This document shows positions 12,385 through 24,904 of a stretch of 64,000 bases of DNA, one piece after another. Source of the stretch: Nelumbo lutea (lineage: Eukaryota; Streptophyta; Magnoliopsida; Proteales; Nelumbonaceae); the NCBI GenBank assembly GCA_022828595.1, contig JAKGHH010000001.1:125066999-125130998 (forward strand), in the 5' to 3' direction. Numbering within the stretch: the stretch's first letter is position 1; the number at the start of each line of letters is the position of its first letter. The notes under the pieces were generated by a model. That model was not told the origin of the DNA. It searched no databases and was given only the letters and a program-made list of their open reading frames with translations. Made by a program: the position numbers and the translations under genes.

Positions 12385-14563
12385 CTAGTGGGGGCCCATG
12401 CGATGCACGAGCTTTGTTAAGCAAAAGTTAAAACAATAGAAACACATAAGAGTATACAAATATTTTATATTTTAACTTTTTAAATAATTAATAATTATTT
12501 ACATTTTATATACTACTATCAATAAATTTTTATAACACAAAAATAACAATAATTAATTTGAGCTAGGAATGTTCATCAAACCAATGAGACCGACCAACCC
12601 AACCCAACTCGATCCAAGTTGGTCGATTTTCTAATATTTCGGATCGACTTTGGTTCAATAATTTCTCAACCCAACTAGATTGGATCAGTTTTGGTTTGGC
12701 CATTTGTAAACCGACCAAAACTGAACTGACTTGACCATAGATATATATTATTATTTTATATTTTAAATATAATTTTTTAATACAAGAAAGTGGGAAAATT
12801 CTAATATTTTTTATATCATAAATTTAATTAATTAATTTATTTTTTAATATTACCAATTTAGTTTAAATATTTTGAACCAACTGACCAAATTGAAAATCGA
12901 CCTAAACCAATACAACCTGAGTTGGTTGGTTTTCACTAATGGTTAGTCGATTTTAGGTGACCAGCTTCCCAACTTGACTTAATCAATTAGGTTACCTGAC
13001 CCGCTACATCTGAACCAAACGTACCCGTGAACACTCTTAATTTTAACTAAATCAATAATCTAATCTCTAATAAATAACTATAGTTTGACCTCCAACAACT
13101 ATTGAAAATTTATAGTGAAAATACACAATTATTGAAAATAAATTTATAATGGAAATACAAATAACTAATAATAAATACAATAATTACAAAATACAATAAA
13201 TATTGAAAACATATTAAATTAGTCAATAAATAGAATAATAAAAAATAATAGTTTTAATTTCTAATAAATATTAATCAATAAATTATAATGAAAATAAATA
13301 ATTACTAAAAATAAACTTATAACAAAATACAATAAATTTTAAAAAGTTAAATAACAGTAGTTTAATCTCCAATAACTATTGAAAAGTTTTTATTAAATAA
13401 CAAAACAAAAATAGATTTATACATAACTATTGAAAATATATTTATCACAAAAAAATAAATAATTATCATAAATACAATAAATATTCATTTTAGTATATAT
13501 AATTATATATTAAATATAGATTAATATTTTAAAATTATTATTAATAAATATTAATCTTTTTGAAAGTTACTTTCTAGAATTATGAATGGATATAACTGAA
13601 ATTAGTTATATACAATATTACTTAGTTATTTAGAAAATATCATTATTTTATTTTTAAAATACTAATTATTTATTGAATTTAATAATCCATAAATTTATAA
13701 TTTATACTATTATCAATAATATCATTATTAATTTTGTAAAATATTATATTATTAAAAATTTGAATTTTATAAAATCTATCATAATTATTTTTCTACCTTT
13801 ATGAATTTTTTAAATTCAGTACATATTTTTGTTATTTTAACTATTTAAAATTTAGTTATGTTAAATATTTCATTATTTAAAATATTTATTTATTCAAATA
13901 ATATGTAAAATATTTAAAATTTTTCCTTATTTGAATTTTAGTTATTTTTCAGTTATTACATAATATTTAATATTTTGTTATATAGTTATTTAGCTATTTT
14001 AATGTTTTTTATTTAAGATATTTAGTTATTGGAATATTTAAATAATATTTTATTTTATTAATGTTAAATTTTTATTATTTGAATAAAATTTAAAATGAAT
14101 AATCCATAAAATTATAATTTATATTGTTAGTACATAATTCTGTGATGAATTTTGTCAAAAAGTATAAAATTATTAATAATATGAATATTATTAAATCTAT
14201 TGTAATTATTTATTTCATTTTTACAAATTTTTAAAATTATATAATTTTATTATAATATTTAAATAATTCTTAATTTTTTTAGTTCAAACTTTTCTTATAT
14301 AGATATAGATAATAAGTGAGGGAGAGAATAAATAGGAATTAGAGATAATTTAGGAGAAAGTGGGGCATAGTGCTAACACTTGGCTAGACATTAAAAAAGC
14401 AAATCCCTCTTTTGTTATCTATTGGTTGTTAGAGATAGTTTGGCCTATGTTATTTCCGTATTGGTTTTATGGGCAATTACGTAGAATTAAGAAAGGGGTT
14501 TGGAGCGAGAAGCATGGTGACGTAGACCACCTTACTTTATATATGTAGAATATATAGAATAGA
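12385..14563 (-). mobile_element. Non-autonomous Helitron (2.2 kb)
   Basis: Read on the minus strand, the 5' end is TCTATTCTATATATTCTACA (14563 downward), preceded by A, followed by a GGTGGTCTACGTCACCATGC block typical of plant Helitron 5' regions. The 3' end is a hairpin, GCTCGTGC-ATC-GCATGGGC, followed by CCCCA and CTAG at 12385, with T next to it. That is the Helitron rule: A|TC…hairpin…CTRR|T. No Rep/helicase coding is present; the interior is AT-rich. A hAT MITE is nested at 12565-13039. Confidence 0.75.
12565..13039. mobile_element. Non-autonomous hAT MITE, 475 bp
   Basis: The ends TAGGAATGTTCAT and CGTGAACACTCTTA match the ends of the full hAT at 1293-6589 (TAGGGTTGTTCA / TGAACACCCCTA), and the subterminal CCGACCAACCCAACCC motifs are the same kind. 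Flanks ATTTGAGC and ATTTTAAC agree at 6 of 8 bases. It probably moved with transposase from such hAT elements. Confidence 0.7.
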
Positions 14564-15157
14564 TATTGTTTTCAATATATGAAAGTGTGACCCGAATTTA
14601 AGTAACATCCCAAAAGATAAAAACATGATTCCGAAAGGATTAATATGCAATTTTCCAAAATGATAAAAACATTGAGAAAAACTAATAATAACTACGAGAA
14701 AGACATGATACCGAAAGGATCTTGACCGATCAAACCCCCTCCCGTGAATTTTGATAAATATTACATACCTCTGATACCTATTTGGTTGGTTATAAGTTTT
14801 TCCACTTAAACCCAGGTAATTAGACTATAATAAAATTTAAATCATGAGGATAAACAAAAATATTTTTGTCCCAATTAATATCAGTTACCCAACCTATTCT
14901 ATTGTAGGCTACGATGGGCCCTAGATGGGCTGCCAAACTAAAGGAGAATTCACATTAACTTGAGCAGTTGAGATTAGACCAGTGGAAAATTAATTAAGAC
15001 CAGACAATCCTGAATGCCATCAAATATTTTGGGTGGTGGAATTGAATTGATAATCACAAACTCTGTATGCAGTAATAGAATCCGGAAGGGTTGAACCAAG
15101 GTTTAACTTCATACGGCGGAAGGGATGTATTGTTGAACCTCGCGCATTATATTTTTA
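14564..15157. other. Gene-free stretch right of the Helitron
   Basis: No coding sequence is recognised. The first bases (GAAAGTGTGACCCGAATTTAA at about 14580) resemble the sequence left of the Helitron (CAAAGTGGGACCCAAATTTAA at about 12318). Confidence 0.4.
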
Positions 15158-15480
15158 TTAGTGGGACCCGTGTAATGCATGAGTTTTGTTAAAATATAAA
15201 ACAAAAGGAATTAGGGGTGAAGTTTAAGTAAGCTTAATCCGAGCCCGACCTAACTCTATCAAAGATTTTGCATAGGTCAGCTTGAGTTGAGGCCTTAGGT
15301 AGCTTAAGCCCAATTCGACCAATTTGAGCCCGCCCAACAATTTGTGATATACATATTTACATGTTATCAATATATTTTACCTAGAAATTAGACTACAAAG
15401 TTTAACACGTCCAGTCCCAAGCCCGACCCAAGATGTTGGGTTAAATCTCAAGTTATGGCTAAATTCGTAAAAAAAAATAT
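15158..15480 (-). repeat. Fragment of a fold-back/Helitron-like repeat family
   Basis: It starts TTAGTGGGACCCGTGTAATG (hairpin-type end, CTAA on the minus strand). After GTTTTGTTAAAAT comes a block beginning TAGGGGTGAAG that is homologous over about 300 bp to 32023-32330. Only one end is present; the matching second arm seen at 32500-32559 is missing here. Confidence 0.6.
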
Positions 15481-16919
15481 TGAAATTTTTCAATAATTAC
15501 TGATAATTTACTAATACATAACAAAAATAGAATGATAATAATTCCCGAATCTGGATGTATTATTCACTACAAATCGCTGTTTATAAATCTTACAAAAAGC
15601 ACATCGGAATCTTATTTTCGTTCTTGGTGGAATGACACATTCACCTGTTGAAGGGAATGGTCATTTCTTTTTCCTCGATGTCTTGAGAATGAAAATCTAT
15701 AAATCTATTCAAATTAATACTCATTTCAATTCCGATTCTTGTCTAAATCAAACAGACAGGAGCAATGCACCATTTGAATTCAATTGTAATTCCAATTCCG
15801 AATGATTTTCGATTCCAATTCTATCTGCAAACCAAATGGATCCCAGAACTAGCAAATTGTATCCGCAACCTTTTACAAAGTATGAGTCCTGAATTTCAAC
15901 CCAACCGATTGCCCTTTGACAAATGAGAATGGTTTAAAAGCTTTGGGTGGAGTCTATTCTAACAGCAAAGAGAAGTGGGCCGTTAGCTCCAAAATGGCAA
16001 TTGATCGCCATGCGCTTACATACGTATCAATGATCAATGAATTTAAATGCATTAAAGACACAATCATGCATTAATTGGCAAGCCGAAACTATCTCTCTCT
16101 CTGTCTTTTCTTCCATGAAATCTATATAAAGGGTGACCACAATGGTCACATATTTATTCAATTTGTAGCTGCAGGTATATTAAAGGAGGACCACAATGGT
16201 AAAAGGGTCCACCCTTAAAGCTCTAGTCCGTCCATTGATTTGATTCGATAGGTAGTGGATTACTTATCAGACTGAGACACCACTTACAATACAAAATATC
16301 AAATCCCAGGGCAAGGAGAGCAGATGGCATTGGTAGAGAGTAAATTTCCTCCTCTTGTTTCATTTTCTTTATTGCAATCCAATCTCAAGTCTACTTATGA
16401 AAAAGATACAATCCCAACTTGTTGGACCCATTTGATATGGGCTCGGATGGGGGTGATGACCGAGATGAGTTAAACGGTAAATGGTCAACATAGTAGAGCC
16501 TTCATCAAGGACCCACGTGGAAGAATTCTACTTCACCCAACAATCTTTCCTATATCCTTTGGTTGTTCGGATGGTAAATAGGTCTGACATTAATTCTCTT
16601 TTAATTTGTTTCTGATGACTGTGTTCTAAATAAGACTTCAATAGTAGTGCTGCTCCTGCAAAGTTGCAACAAAATCTAGAGAAAGTATATATATTTGAAC
16701 TAGAGTACATTGTATCAAGAAAATGTGCCAAAATCGAAGTGGTTGGGTCAGCTCTAGACATAATTTAATTGCAGTGATGCAGAGTACGCACATTGTATAT
16801 CCACCTTAAACTAATGCTCTGCTATAATCAACAAATTAACTGGGTTCTAACTTGAGAAATAACGTATATATTTCATTCTTTCATGCTGAAAGAGATTCAA
16901 CATTTACGTTAGCTGATAA
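15481..16919. other. Gene-free stretch
   Basis: No gene or structured RNA is recognised. Around 15690-15855 it contains AATTCCGATTC/GAATTGGAATT-type sequence ending CAAACCAAATGGATCCC, resembling the right end of a Tourist-type MITE (compare 31803-31995). The rest shows no homology I can name. Confidence 0.4.
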
Positions 16920-17361
16920 GAAATCTGAACAAATCAACAAGTCTTTAAAACACTCATAAGTGAGAGCAATCTGAGCAATTGTATCTGCAGCTACAACTGT
17001 TTGCTTGTCTTTCAACATGAGTGGTGCAACTCGATGACTTGTTTAGCGTCGCCACCATCAAAGGCCACATCGCACAGTTGCAACTCAACAACAATAACAA
17101 CAAAAAACCGTCCCTTCAACTTGTAAGGGAGTTTTAACTTTTAACAGGGAGAGGGACAACTCAAAAGAAGATGTGATGCCCATGATGGTCTCTTTAATCA
17201 GCCCCACTCCAGCTTTATCAGAACCCACAACTCTATCAATATTTAATTTAAGCCAACCTACATCTGGTTTAATCCAAGATAGCAGCGGTGCTATTGGATT
17301 GACTGAAGTCCCTTGGTCTGGTCCTGTAAGTTTGGCTGAACAATGTGTTGGAAAAGGCACA
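16920..17361 (-). pseudogene. LINE RNase H tail (RVT_3-like), fragment
   Basis: The minus-strand ORF contains KPDVGWLKLNIDRVVGSDKAG, matching the start of the RNase H-like domain at the end of plant L1-type LINEs (usual form W…P..GWVKLNVDG…G.AG). A second part (DVAFDGGDAKQVIELHHS near 17030) follows after a frameshift. The upstream RT and endonuclease are absent because Tat-2 begins at 17367. Confidence 0.65.
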
Positions 17362-17366
17362 TAAGG

Positions 17367-18622
17367 TGATGATACTTGGTAGGTACATTATATTAACTAT
17401 GTATCCTATCCATGTCAGCCTCAAGCAAAGAGCACTCCACACCCTACCTTCCTACTAAAGACATGACCCCTTAGTAGGGTCCACATTGGCCTCATCACCA
17501 CTTGCTTTGGGGCCCTCCACTTCATCCAAGGACCTAACCTCGGCCTCATTAGTCTCATTGCCATGACCCTAGCACCCTTACTCAATTGGGGCAGCTCAAC
17601 CTCGGACAATTGACATTGGGGAGACAAGCTACCTAGATTGCTACCCAAGCTACAAGAACTATAACTAGAGAAAGACCAAAGAGGAAGACATTGGTATGAT
17701 GACTCGCCGAGCTCTAATGCTGAAGTTGAGAACAAGGACTCTAGATGAGAGGCTCTGACCATTCCCGGCCAAAGACTCAATTGCAAATAACAAAGTCCCC
17801 TCCTCCCTAGCCTTCTCCCTTTTTAAGGCAAGCCATGCCTCAGGATGTGTCGGACCCAACGGCCTAAAAGCTACCTCTCTACTTCTTGTGCAATCCCTCA
17901 ACAGTCAACACTGGTGATATGCAAAACCAGCACACCGATTATTTGATGCCGCATGTCACTTCGAAAGCCTCAAGACTTGTAGGATGATAGGTCGAGAATT
18001 ATCTGCCATCAGGGTGGGTTCATGTCTTGTCAAGGAACCTCAAGAGGTTGCCAACATCGGTTGAAGTGGATCGACCAAGGCCCCTGTTCTCCTTCAAACA
18101 CCTCGAGACATTAGAAGGCCTAGGCACTAAATTGGTACTCTAGCCACATAAGTCCGACCTACCACATTAGCATGGAGGATGCATTTATAGGCACTAAACA
18201 ACTCTGAGATCATCGGAGGCATGACAAACACCCGCAATAATTGCAAGAGTCTCCCCGCTTCTTAGGGAAATAGCAAGCGACTCATCTAAAGAAGGCTCCT
18301 AAGGGCCCTGAGAATTTGGTCATCATGGTCCATTACTTCGAAGAATCTAGGAAGCGCCTTGATCACCCCTCGCCTCTATGAAAGGGGGGAGACATTCCCC
18401 CTCACGAGGTACGCTCTCATAGAAGAACTAGATTCCTTTGCTCTCTTTCTACTCGAGGTTCTCTTTCAGATCATCTAGTTAGGTACTAACTTGACTGTTG
18501 GAGTTTCCTCGCCTGGGCTCGCAACCCAAGCTCTCTGACACCCTCTCTCTTGTAGGCCTCAAAAAAGAGTTCGTGCCACTCCTTACTCTCATACTAGTAC
18601 CCAAGTAGGTCGAACCACATCA
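17367..18622 (+). repeat. 5' LTR of Tat-2
   Basis: It starts TGATGATACTTGG and ends CCACATCA, giving the same TGATG…CATCA termini as the Tat-1 LTR. A TATA-like stretch, CTCTATGAAAGGGGGGAG near 18388-18406, fits an LTR promoter. The left boundary rests on the TGATG match and on the end of the LINE homology just before it. Confidence 0.65.
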
Positions 18623-18624
18623 AT

Positions 18625-18642
18625 TGGCATCATTTGTGGGAA
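18625..18642 (+). promoter_or_regulatory. Primer binding site of Tat-2
   Basis: TGGCATCATTTGTGGGAA lies 2 bp after the LTR. It aligns with the Tat-1 primer site TGGCGCCGTCTGTGGGAA (51398-51415, minus strand) at 14 of 18 bases. Confidence 0.7.
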
Positions 18643-18703
18643 CTAATTGAAAGGCCACCCTTACCTCTCACTGTTTTCAATATCAGTTCTCTTATTGTGA
18701 TTA

Positions 18704-18951
18704 GCATGGCTTCACATAATGGAAAGGACACCCAAGTAAATGCCACTGGAGCAACACCTGTAGACCCCTCAACAATCCTGACAGGGGTTGACGCCCAGCA
18801 AATTTAGGAGTTGATGACCCACATACGGGGTATCGACCTTCAAATGTAGATGTGGGAACAATACATGGCTGCCATGAGATAGCCCTCAACACAAGCACCA
18901 GCACAGAACTTGATGGTGTACGATCTAGTAGCTCCTTGTTGGAGGACAGCT
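18704..18951 (+). pseudogene. Tat-2 gag, N-terminal segment
   Basis: The ATG at 18704 starts MASHNGKDTQVNAT…, in the same position relative to the primer site as the gag start of Tat-1 (MASSSNVG, about 51334 on the minus strand). In-frame stops occur after DAQQI and DLQM. It is cut by the LTR fragment that follows. Confidence 0.6.
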
Positions 18952-19950
18952 CGGATGCCAAACTAGATAGGTCACTTTGTCGAGATGTAAGGAAAGAGAG
19001 AAAAAATCAGAGTACCTGAGCTACTTTACCCAGTGTGGGCACTCTGATGCTTAAGTTGGCAAATTATAATTTTTTGAGAGTTAGAAAGCAAGGGAGAGAT
19101 AGAGAGCTTGAGTGCTAAATTCACGTATCTTAAGAGGTTGGAGGTGAGGCTCTTATATAGGCAAGTTGTCGTGAGACTCACGAAACATGTCCGGGATCTC
19201 CTATCCATCTTGTTCAGAGGTGGTTTCATGCCTGGAGGTGGACTCCGTGTAAGTAGGTAATGTTTATTGAATCCCATCCGAATCAGGTGGGGTAATAACC
19301 AGCTCTTCCAATGTGGCATCGTGATCCCGGGAATTCGGAGGTGATAGTCCACTTAAGGGGGAGGTCGCTTGGCACGTCAAGAAAGTCACTAACTAGAGTC
19401 AGGTCAGATTGGTGGAAGCAAATCACCTCTTACGCCAACTTGAGATCTTGCCTAGCTGTTCGCAGTTCGGCTTACCGGAGTGGTACCGAGATCATCGATG
19501 TAGTTGAGAAGTGTCTGAGGTGCTCCGGGGTCTGCTTACATGGTGTTGAGGTGTCACCCTGCTATTCTACAATGCCACATGTCATAATATAATTGGAGGA
19601 TCAAATTACCCCTCATTAATTGCCTCCCACTCCCAAGTCCGGCATGATCAATTCAGTGAGGGAGTAGTCTTAACCCGAGGTGATTTGGTCTGAGTTCCAT
19701 CCTTGATCCATCCGAGGTAGCGTACCGGGATGCATGGATGCCACACAACCATTAGGTCTGGATGCCAAAAATACGCTAAATAGATTTCGCCTCGGAATAT
19801 GAACCATCGTGTCCATGCGAACCGTGGGATCCAACTAATACCAACTGTCCATAGTTCAGATCATCTGTCTATAAATAGGACCCTTGGGCAAGTCATGTGG
19901 AACCCTCTAACATTTCCAAACTCGCTCGTCCCTCTCCTTTATCCACTAAA
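18952..19950 (-). repeat. Fragment of a third Tat copy: 3' LTR, polypurine tract and aORF leader
   Basis: Bases 18952-19618 resemble the Tat-1 LTR in minus orientation (shared CACTCTGATGCTTAAGTT near 19041 and 35368). They are followed by ATTGCCTCCCACTCC, the reverse of a polypurine tract, exactly as at 36241 in Tat-1. The next 330 bp match the place of the Tat aORF leader and include CTATAAATAGG at 19869. Gag sequence of Tat-2 resumes at about 19951. The left limit is approximate. Confidence 0.6.
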
Positions 19951-20949
19951 TCATCACTGAGTTGCGTCCAAAAGACTTCAAGGTGTCGAACCTCAAAATC
20001 CACGATGACACAAATGACCCTGTGGACCACATAGAAAGCTTCTAGGCTCTCATTCTTCTTCATGGGGCCATGGAGGCTAGTATGTGTCTACCGTTCCCCA
20101 CCAAATTCCACCAAACACCTTGGATGTGGTATTCAGGGCTTGCACCAAGCTCCACCACTAGTTGGAAACAATTTTCGACATATTCATCTCTCACTTCACC
20201 ACTAGTTAAACATACACTAAGACCACGACAAGCTTAATGTTTGTCTACCAATGTTCTGGAGAAAGTATGCGAGAGTACATCCGTAGATTCAACCTAGAGT
20301 GTTTGCAAGTTTGAGACCACAATCCAGCAATATAGGTCACAGCCGCGACCCGTTGAGTGCGAGATTGATTCCTTAAGGTCTCCCTGGCCAAGAATCCCCC
20401 ACTAGACATGAAGAGCTTCCTCGACTATGCCCAGAAATACATGAACGTGGAAGATGAAGGGTCGAGATGAGAACTGTGGAGAAAACAACAAGAGAAGATG
20501 ACGTAAGTATAAGTTGTCTAGAAGATCAAAGTCATCAACTAAGCAGTCACAAACTCCCCAGCTAAGTACCATAGTTTTACACTGCTCAATGCAAAATGAG
20601 GGGAGATTCTCATGAAAATTAAGAAGGTAGAGTACATACCTGAAGTGGTCACCTCGCATGAAGGGAAATACAGAGAAGAAGAACCAAGACAAGCATTGCC
20701 ACTTCCATAAGGCCAAGGGCCATGACACCAAATACTGCTAAGATCCTAGAAATGAGATCGAGTTAATTAGAAGGGGTTACCTAAAGCAATTCATAAATAA
20801 GGAAGAGCACAAGCCCAAGTAAGCTAGAAATTGGTGCAATGAGAGTGCATACCCAAGCAACCCAGAAATTGGTGCAATGAGAGTGATGATGAGGAGCAGA
20901 TCGCGAGAGTGATAGCAACCATCACTGAAGGATCGATTGTGGTTGGCTG
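19951..20949 (+). pseudogene. Tat-2 gag core
   Basis: The translation shows the gag pattern: ITELRPKDFKVSNLKIHDD…DPVDHIESF near 19955-20045, then CLPFPTKF…WMWYSGLAP (usually C.AFP..L.GAA..WF..L.P), then a segment corresponding to the ESLRDYIRRFN motif near 20265-20300. Frameshifts and stops break it. The downstream part reads IATITEGSIVV just before the solo LTR. Confidence 0.7.
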
Positions 20950-22769
20950 TGTTAGACAATGTATGCCCTTAGCTCCAATTAGATTGATGTACGTATACAT
21001 TTACCGTAAATGGATAAAAGCACATTATTGTTTCATGTTGATATTAGTATGTTTCTATGAATTTATCCCTTAAATTGGACACTTATGAGACTCGTGCTAA
21101 TTTAGAATGTTCTTAGCCACAGGATAGGCTTTGGGAATTTATCCTACCAAGGCTGACACTGATGTATTGCCAAAGAAGTCAAGGCAGCTTGTCTCAGTTG
21201 CTAGGAATAGACCCGAACCACATGTAATATGTGTTTAGTTGAAGCACGGAACCCGAACCATTTTCTAGTTATGCCCTGGACCTTGGGGGTTGATGGGTAA
21301 AATTGAAAAGTTGCACATAACCCTTAGACTTGATTTTGCTACTAAACTAGGTGTCGGATTGGATTGTCTTTGATATGCCAATCAGTGAGATCCTTTGTGG
21401 GTCAAAACCTAGGTATGTTGGGGCAGTCTGAGAATTCACTTAAGTGGGTGATCATAGTGATAGGATCGGCCCATTTGTTAGACAATGTGAATGATCAGGT
21501 TTGCACTCTCTCTGATGGAAACCTAAACTACTAGTAGTGGATTTCAACTACGTTTGAGATTTGGTTTTGCAAAATATATTTATATAATATATATAATATA
21601 TATTATGTTTTATGAAAATGTTTGCAAAAGGTTTTAATTCCCATGATCCATTCGAGCAGAGAGTATGACACTGCACCTTGCAGCCACGGGAGAGATCCTT
21701 CCCAATCAGACAATGTTTGATCATTATGGGTTGAGAGATTAAGTGTAAGAGACCATTAAGGGCTGATTACCTGATGGTTTTATTTTACTTAAGTCCATGA
21801 TCCTTCATTCTTCACAGGATGGCTGGATTTAAGGATCATTTAAGTGGAAATGTTGGGCTCATTTTGAGCCCATAGTGATGAACTCTAGGGTTCATTACAT
21901 TTATCAGTGAATTTGGCCAGGCCTTTTCATAGAGGCTTGGTCGAACCCATGTGGGCTTATGTGAAGTCATTGTGGGGTTCCACGCCATATAAATCAAACC
22001 TAAACAGGCCAAGCAACACCATTGGGTCGTGAGCCATATAGCTGATGGGCCTAAGGCCCATAATTAATATGATTAGTTAAAATGTCACATGATAGGTTAG
22101 CTTGTCATGTGACATGGGGCAAATCTAGGTTTAGAAATGGATATGGAGCACCCATCCTCTTAAGAGGATGAGATTTATTTTTTAATAGAGTCCAAATTTA
22201 AATAACGACTTGGATAATCTCCAAATTTAAATAGGAGAAGTGCTCTACAAAGAGATAAAAGAAGAAGAGGGCGAATTGGTCTAGAACACCTGTCAATTCT
22301 GCTTTCTCTCTTCTTTTGTCTCCCAAGAAACCCTAGTTCGATTATAGCTTTTTGGGACTGATAGAGATAAGTTCTCTCTCCATTTTTGCAAGAAAAATTC
22401 AGAGAAATTTCATGCTCACCTCCCTAGATTGATCCAAGTAGTTGAGTTGCAGTTTTGCTAAAAACTGTGTTGTTGAACCCGCTTCAAGATCAAGTTGCGC
22501 CATCTTTAGTGGAAGCTAATTTTAGGAACTGATTTGGGCATGAACTTCAACCTTGGGATCTATACTTTTGGTATCTATATTAGGTATACATCTCCCTCTT
22601 TGTTCAGTTTCAAATCTGGTCCGGTTCAATGCAAGACCAATCCTACAAAAATGCAGTTTTTTGAAACTTAGGGAATATGATTCCAGGAAGGATTGAAAAC
22701 TTTTAAAATTTCACCTAATCATCTAGCATGATTCATCCATCCATATGATGGATCCTAAACCTTCCTTCA
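20950..22769 (+). repeat. Solo LTR of the copia-2 family
   Basis: It starts TGTTAGACAATGTATGCCCT and ends GGATCCTAAACCTTCCTTCA, matching in reverse the copia-2 LTR ends at 39831/44524 and 37889/42612. Long interior matches include GATATGCCAATCAGTGAGAT and GGTGATCATAGTGATAGGAT. There is no internal coding part, and Tat-2 gag and protease lie directly on either side. Flanking bases (GGCTG / GAATA) do not form a clean duplication. Confidence 0.8.
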
Positions 22770-24890
22770 GAATAAAGTACCTCAGTGGGAAAATTTTTCG
22801 TTAAGGAATTATAGCATGAAGAAGAGAATCCACCAAAAGATCTGAAGTTATAAGAGGTCATTTCCTTCATTGAAGATGACCTCTGAGGTGTATATTTCCC
22901 GTACGATGACGCGTTGGTCATGAAGCTCATCATCGCAAAGTATGAGGTAAAGTGCATACTTGTAGACAATGAAAGCTTGGTCGATATCCTATTCCTAAAG
23001 CCCTTTAAGAAATTGAAATTGAAATGAAAAGACCTCACCCCAACTGACGTGCCTTTGGTTGGTTTTAGTGGGGATGTTGTGTGTCCTATGGGAAAAATAA
23101 ACCTATAGGTTTTAATGGGGACTGTGCCAAACAAGAAGAGGCTCAAACATGACTTCTTGATAGTTGATTCACTATTGCCCTACAACGACATTGTAGCCTA
23201 CACTTTACTCCATGCCCTTCGAGCTATGGTATCAACATACCACCTTGCGATGAAATTCCCGACAAAGAATGGGGTCGGCATAGTTAGAGGAGACCAACTT
23301 GAGTTTTGTAAATGTTATGTGGTAACCCTGAAGCAAACAATCTTTAGATGTGGACATCGACCTTGACCCACTTGAATAGCCCAAGGAAAAGCTTGGTAAG
23401 CCCGCTGAGGAAACTGTCTCGCTTCCTCTCTTTGAGATCGAGTCAGAAAAGAAAATGCAGGTTGAGTCACTTCTTGAGGAACCCAATGTACTGAACTGGT
23501 AAGATTCCTATCCTTAAACTCCGATGCTTTTGCTTGGTCGGCTGCTGACATGCCTGGCATAGACCCCGTTAAGCAAAGGAGAAGGAACTTCGTTGCAAAT
23601 CGGTGGAGAACCATTGATGAGGAGGTCGGAAAGCTCCTAGACGCCGGATTCATCAGAGAAGTTGATACTTGGATTGGATTGCCAACCTTGTACTCATAAA
23701 AAGGGTGAATGAAAAATGGCATATGTGCGTAGATTACACTGACCTCAATAGAGCTTGCCCCTAAGACTACTTCCCGCTTCCATGGATAGAACTGCTCATA
23801 AATTCCACCTCAGGGTTCAAACTGCTAAGCTTCATGGATGCCTACTCGGGCTATAACTAGATCACGATGGACCCTATTGATCAAGAAAATACCACTTTTG
23901 TAATTGAGACTGACTTGTACTACTACAAGGTTATGCCCTTCAGCCTTAAAAACGTTGAGGTGACCTATCAAAGACTTGTGAATATTTTTTTTTTCTGAAT
24001 TAATAGGAGATAAAATTGAAGTGTACGATATCAATGATATGGTTGTAAAAAGTCGCTTTTCTAACTCTCTCATCTCAGACCTCACTGACGTCTTTAATAT
24101 TTTGACAAAATTCAAGTTAAAACTTAATACTTGCAAGTGTGTTTTCGGTGTCACCTAGGGTAAGTTCTTAGGCTACATAGTAACTCAACTTGGAATCGAA
24201 TATAATCCAGAAAAAATTCAATCAATTTTGGATATGTCACCACCTCAATAATTCAAGGAAGTCCAAAGACTTACCAGCCGGGTCGCTGCCCTCAGCTGCT
24301 TCATGTCCAAGTCAGCAAGGTGATGCCTCCCTTTCTTTCAAGCAATAAAAATAAGCTCAGGACATTGAATGGATAGAGGATTGACAATCCACGTTCAAAG
24401 AACTTAAGCTCTAACTGAGCTTGCCACCGTTATTGACAAGTCCAAAGATGGGTGTCGAGCTTATCTTGTACTTATCTTCTAGCGGTGAAGCCATTAGCTC
24501 GATATTGGTCTGAGTAGTTGATAAGGTACAATGGCTTGCTTATTACATGAGCAAAGTCCTACATCCGACCGAGACCCGATACCCTAACATCGAGAAGCTC
24601 AGTTTTGCGCTTATCATCTCGGCTAGGAAACAACAGCCCTACTTCCAGGCTCATACCATTATCATACTCACTAACTAGATACTCCACCAAATCCTACAGA
24701 AGCCTGAGGTATCGGGATGACTAACAAAATGGGCAATCGAACTGAGTGAATATGACATACACTATGAACCGTGTCTAGCAATCAAAGCTCAAGTTTGGTG
24801 GATTTCATCTCAGAATAAACCAATGATCGATGACCTATCCTTAAATCAAGAAGCATCCACCAACACGACACCACCCGAAGGACCCAGATT
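22770..24890 (+). pseudogene. Tat-2 protease, reverse transcriptase and first RNase H
   Basis: The protease region near 22955-23000 reads LVDNESLVDILF where Tat-1 has LVDSGSSADILF, so the catalytic D-S-G is lost. RT follows: KPVKQ-type start near 23570, RMCVDYTDLN equivalent near 23725, and catalytic region near 24021-24041 reading VYDINDM instead of VYVDDM. A T run near 23986-23996 adds a frameshift. The first RNase H (IILTN… near 24660, then WAIELSEYD near 24730) is also broken. The sequence is a decayed relative of 47486-49650. Confidence 0.8.
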
Positions 24891-24904
24891 ATAACCCTAG
24901 ATCC

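Noticed and set aside
17421..17901. Minus-strand ORFs of 121 and 78 codons
   Set aside because: They lie within the Tat-2 5' LTR and show no similarity to any protein I can name.
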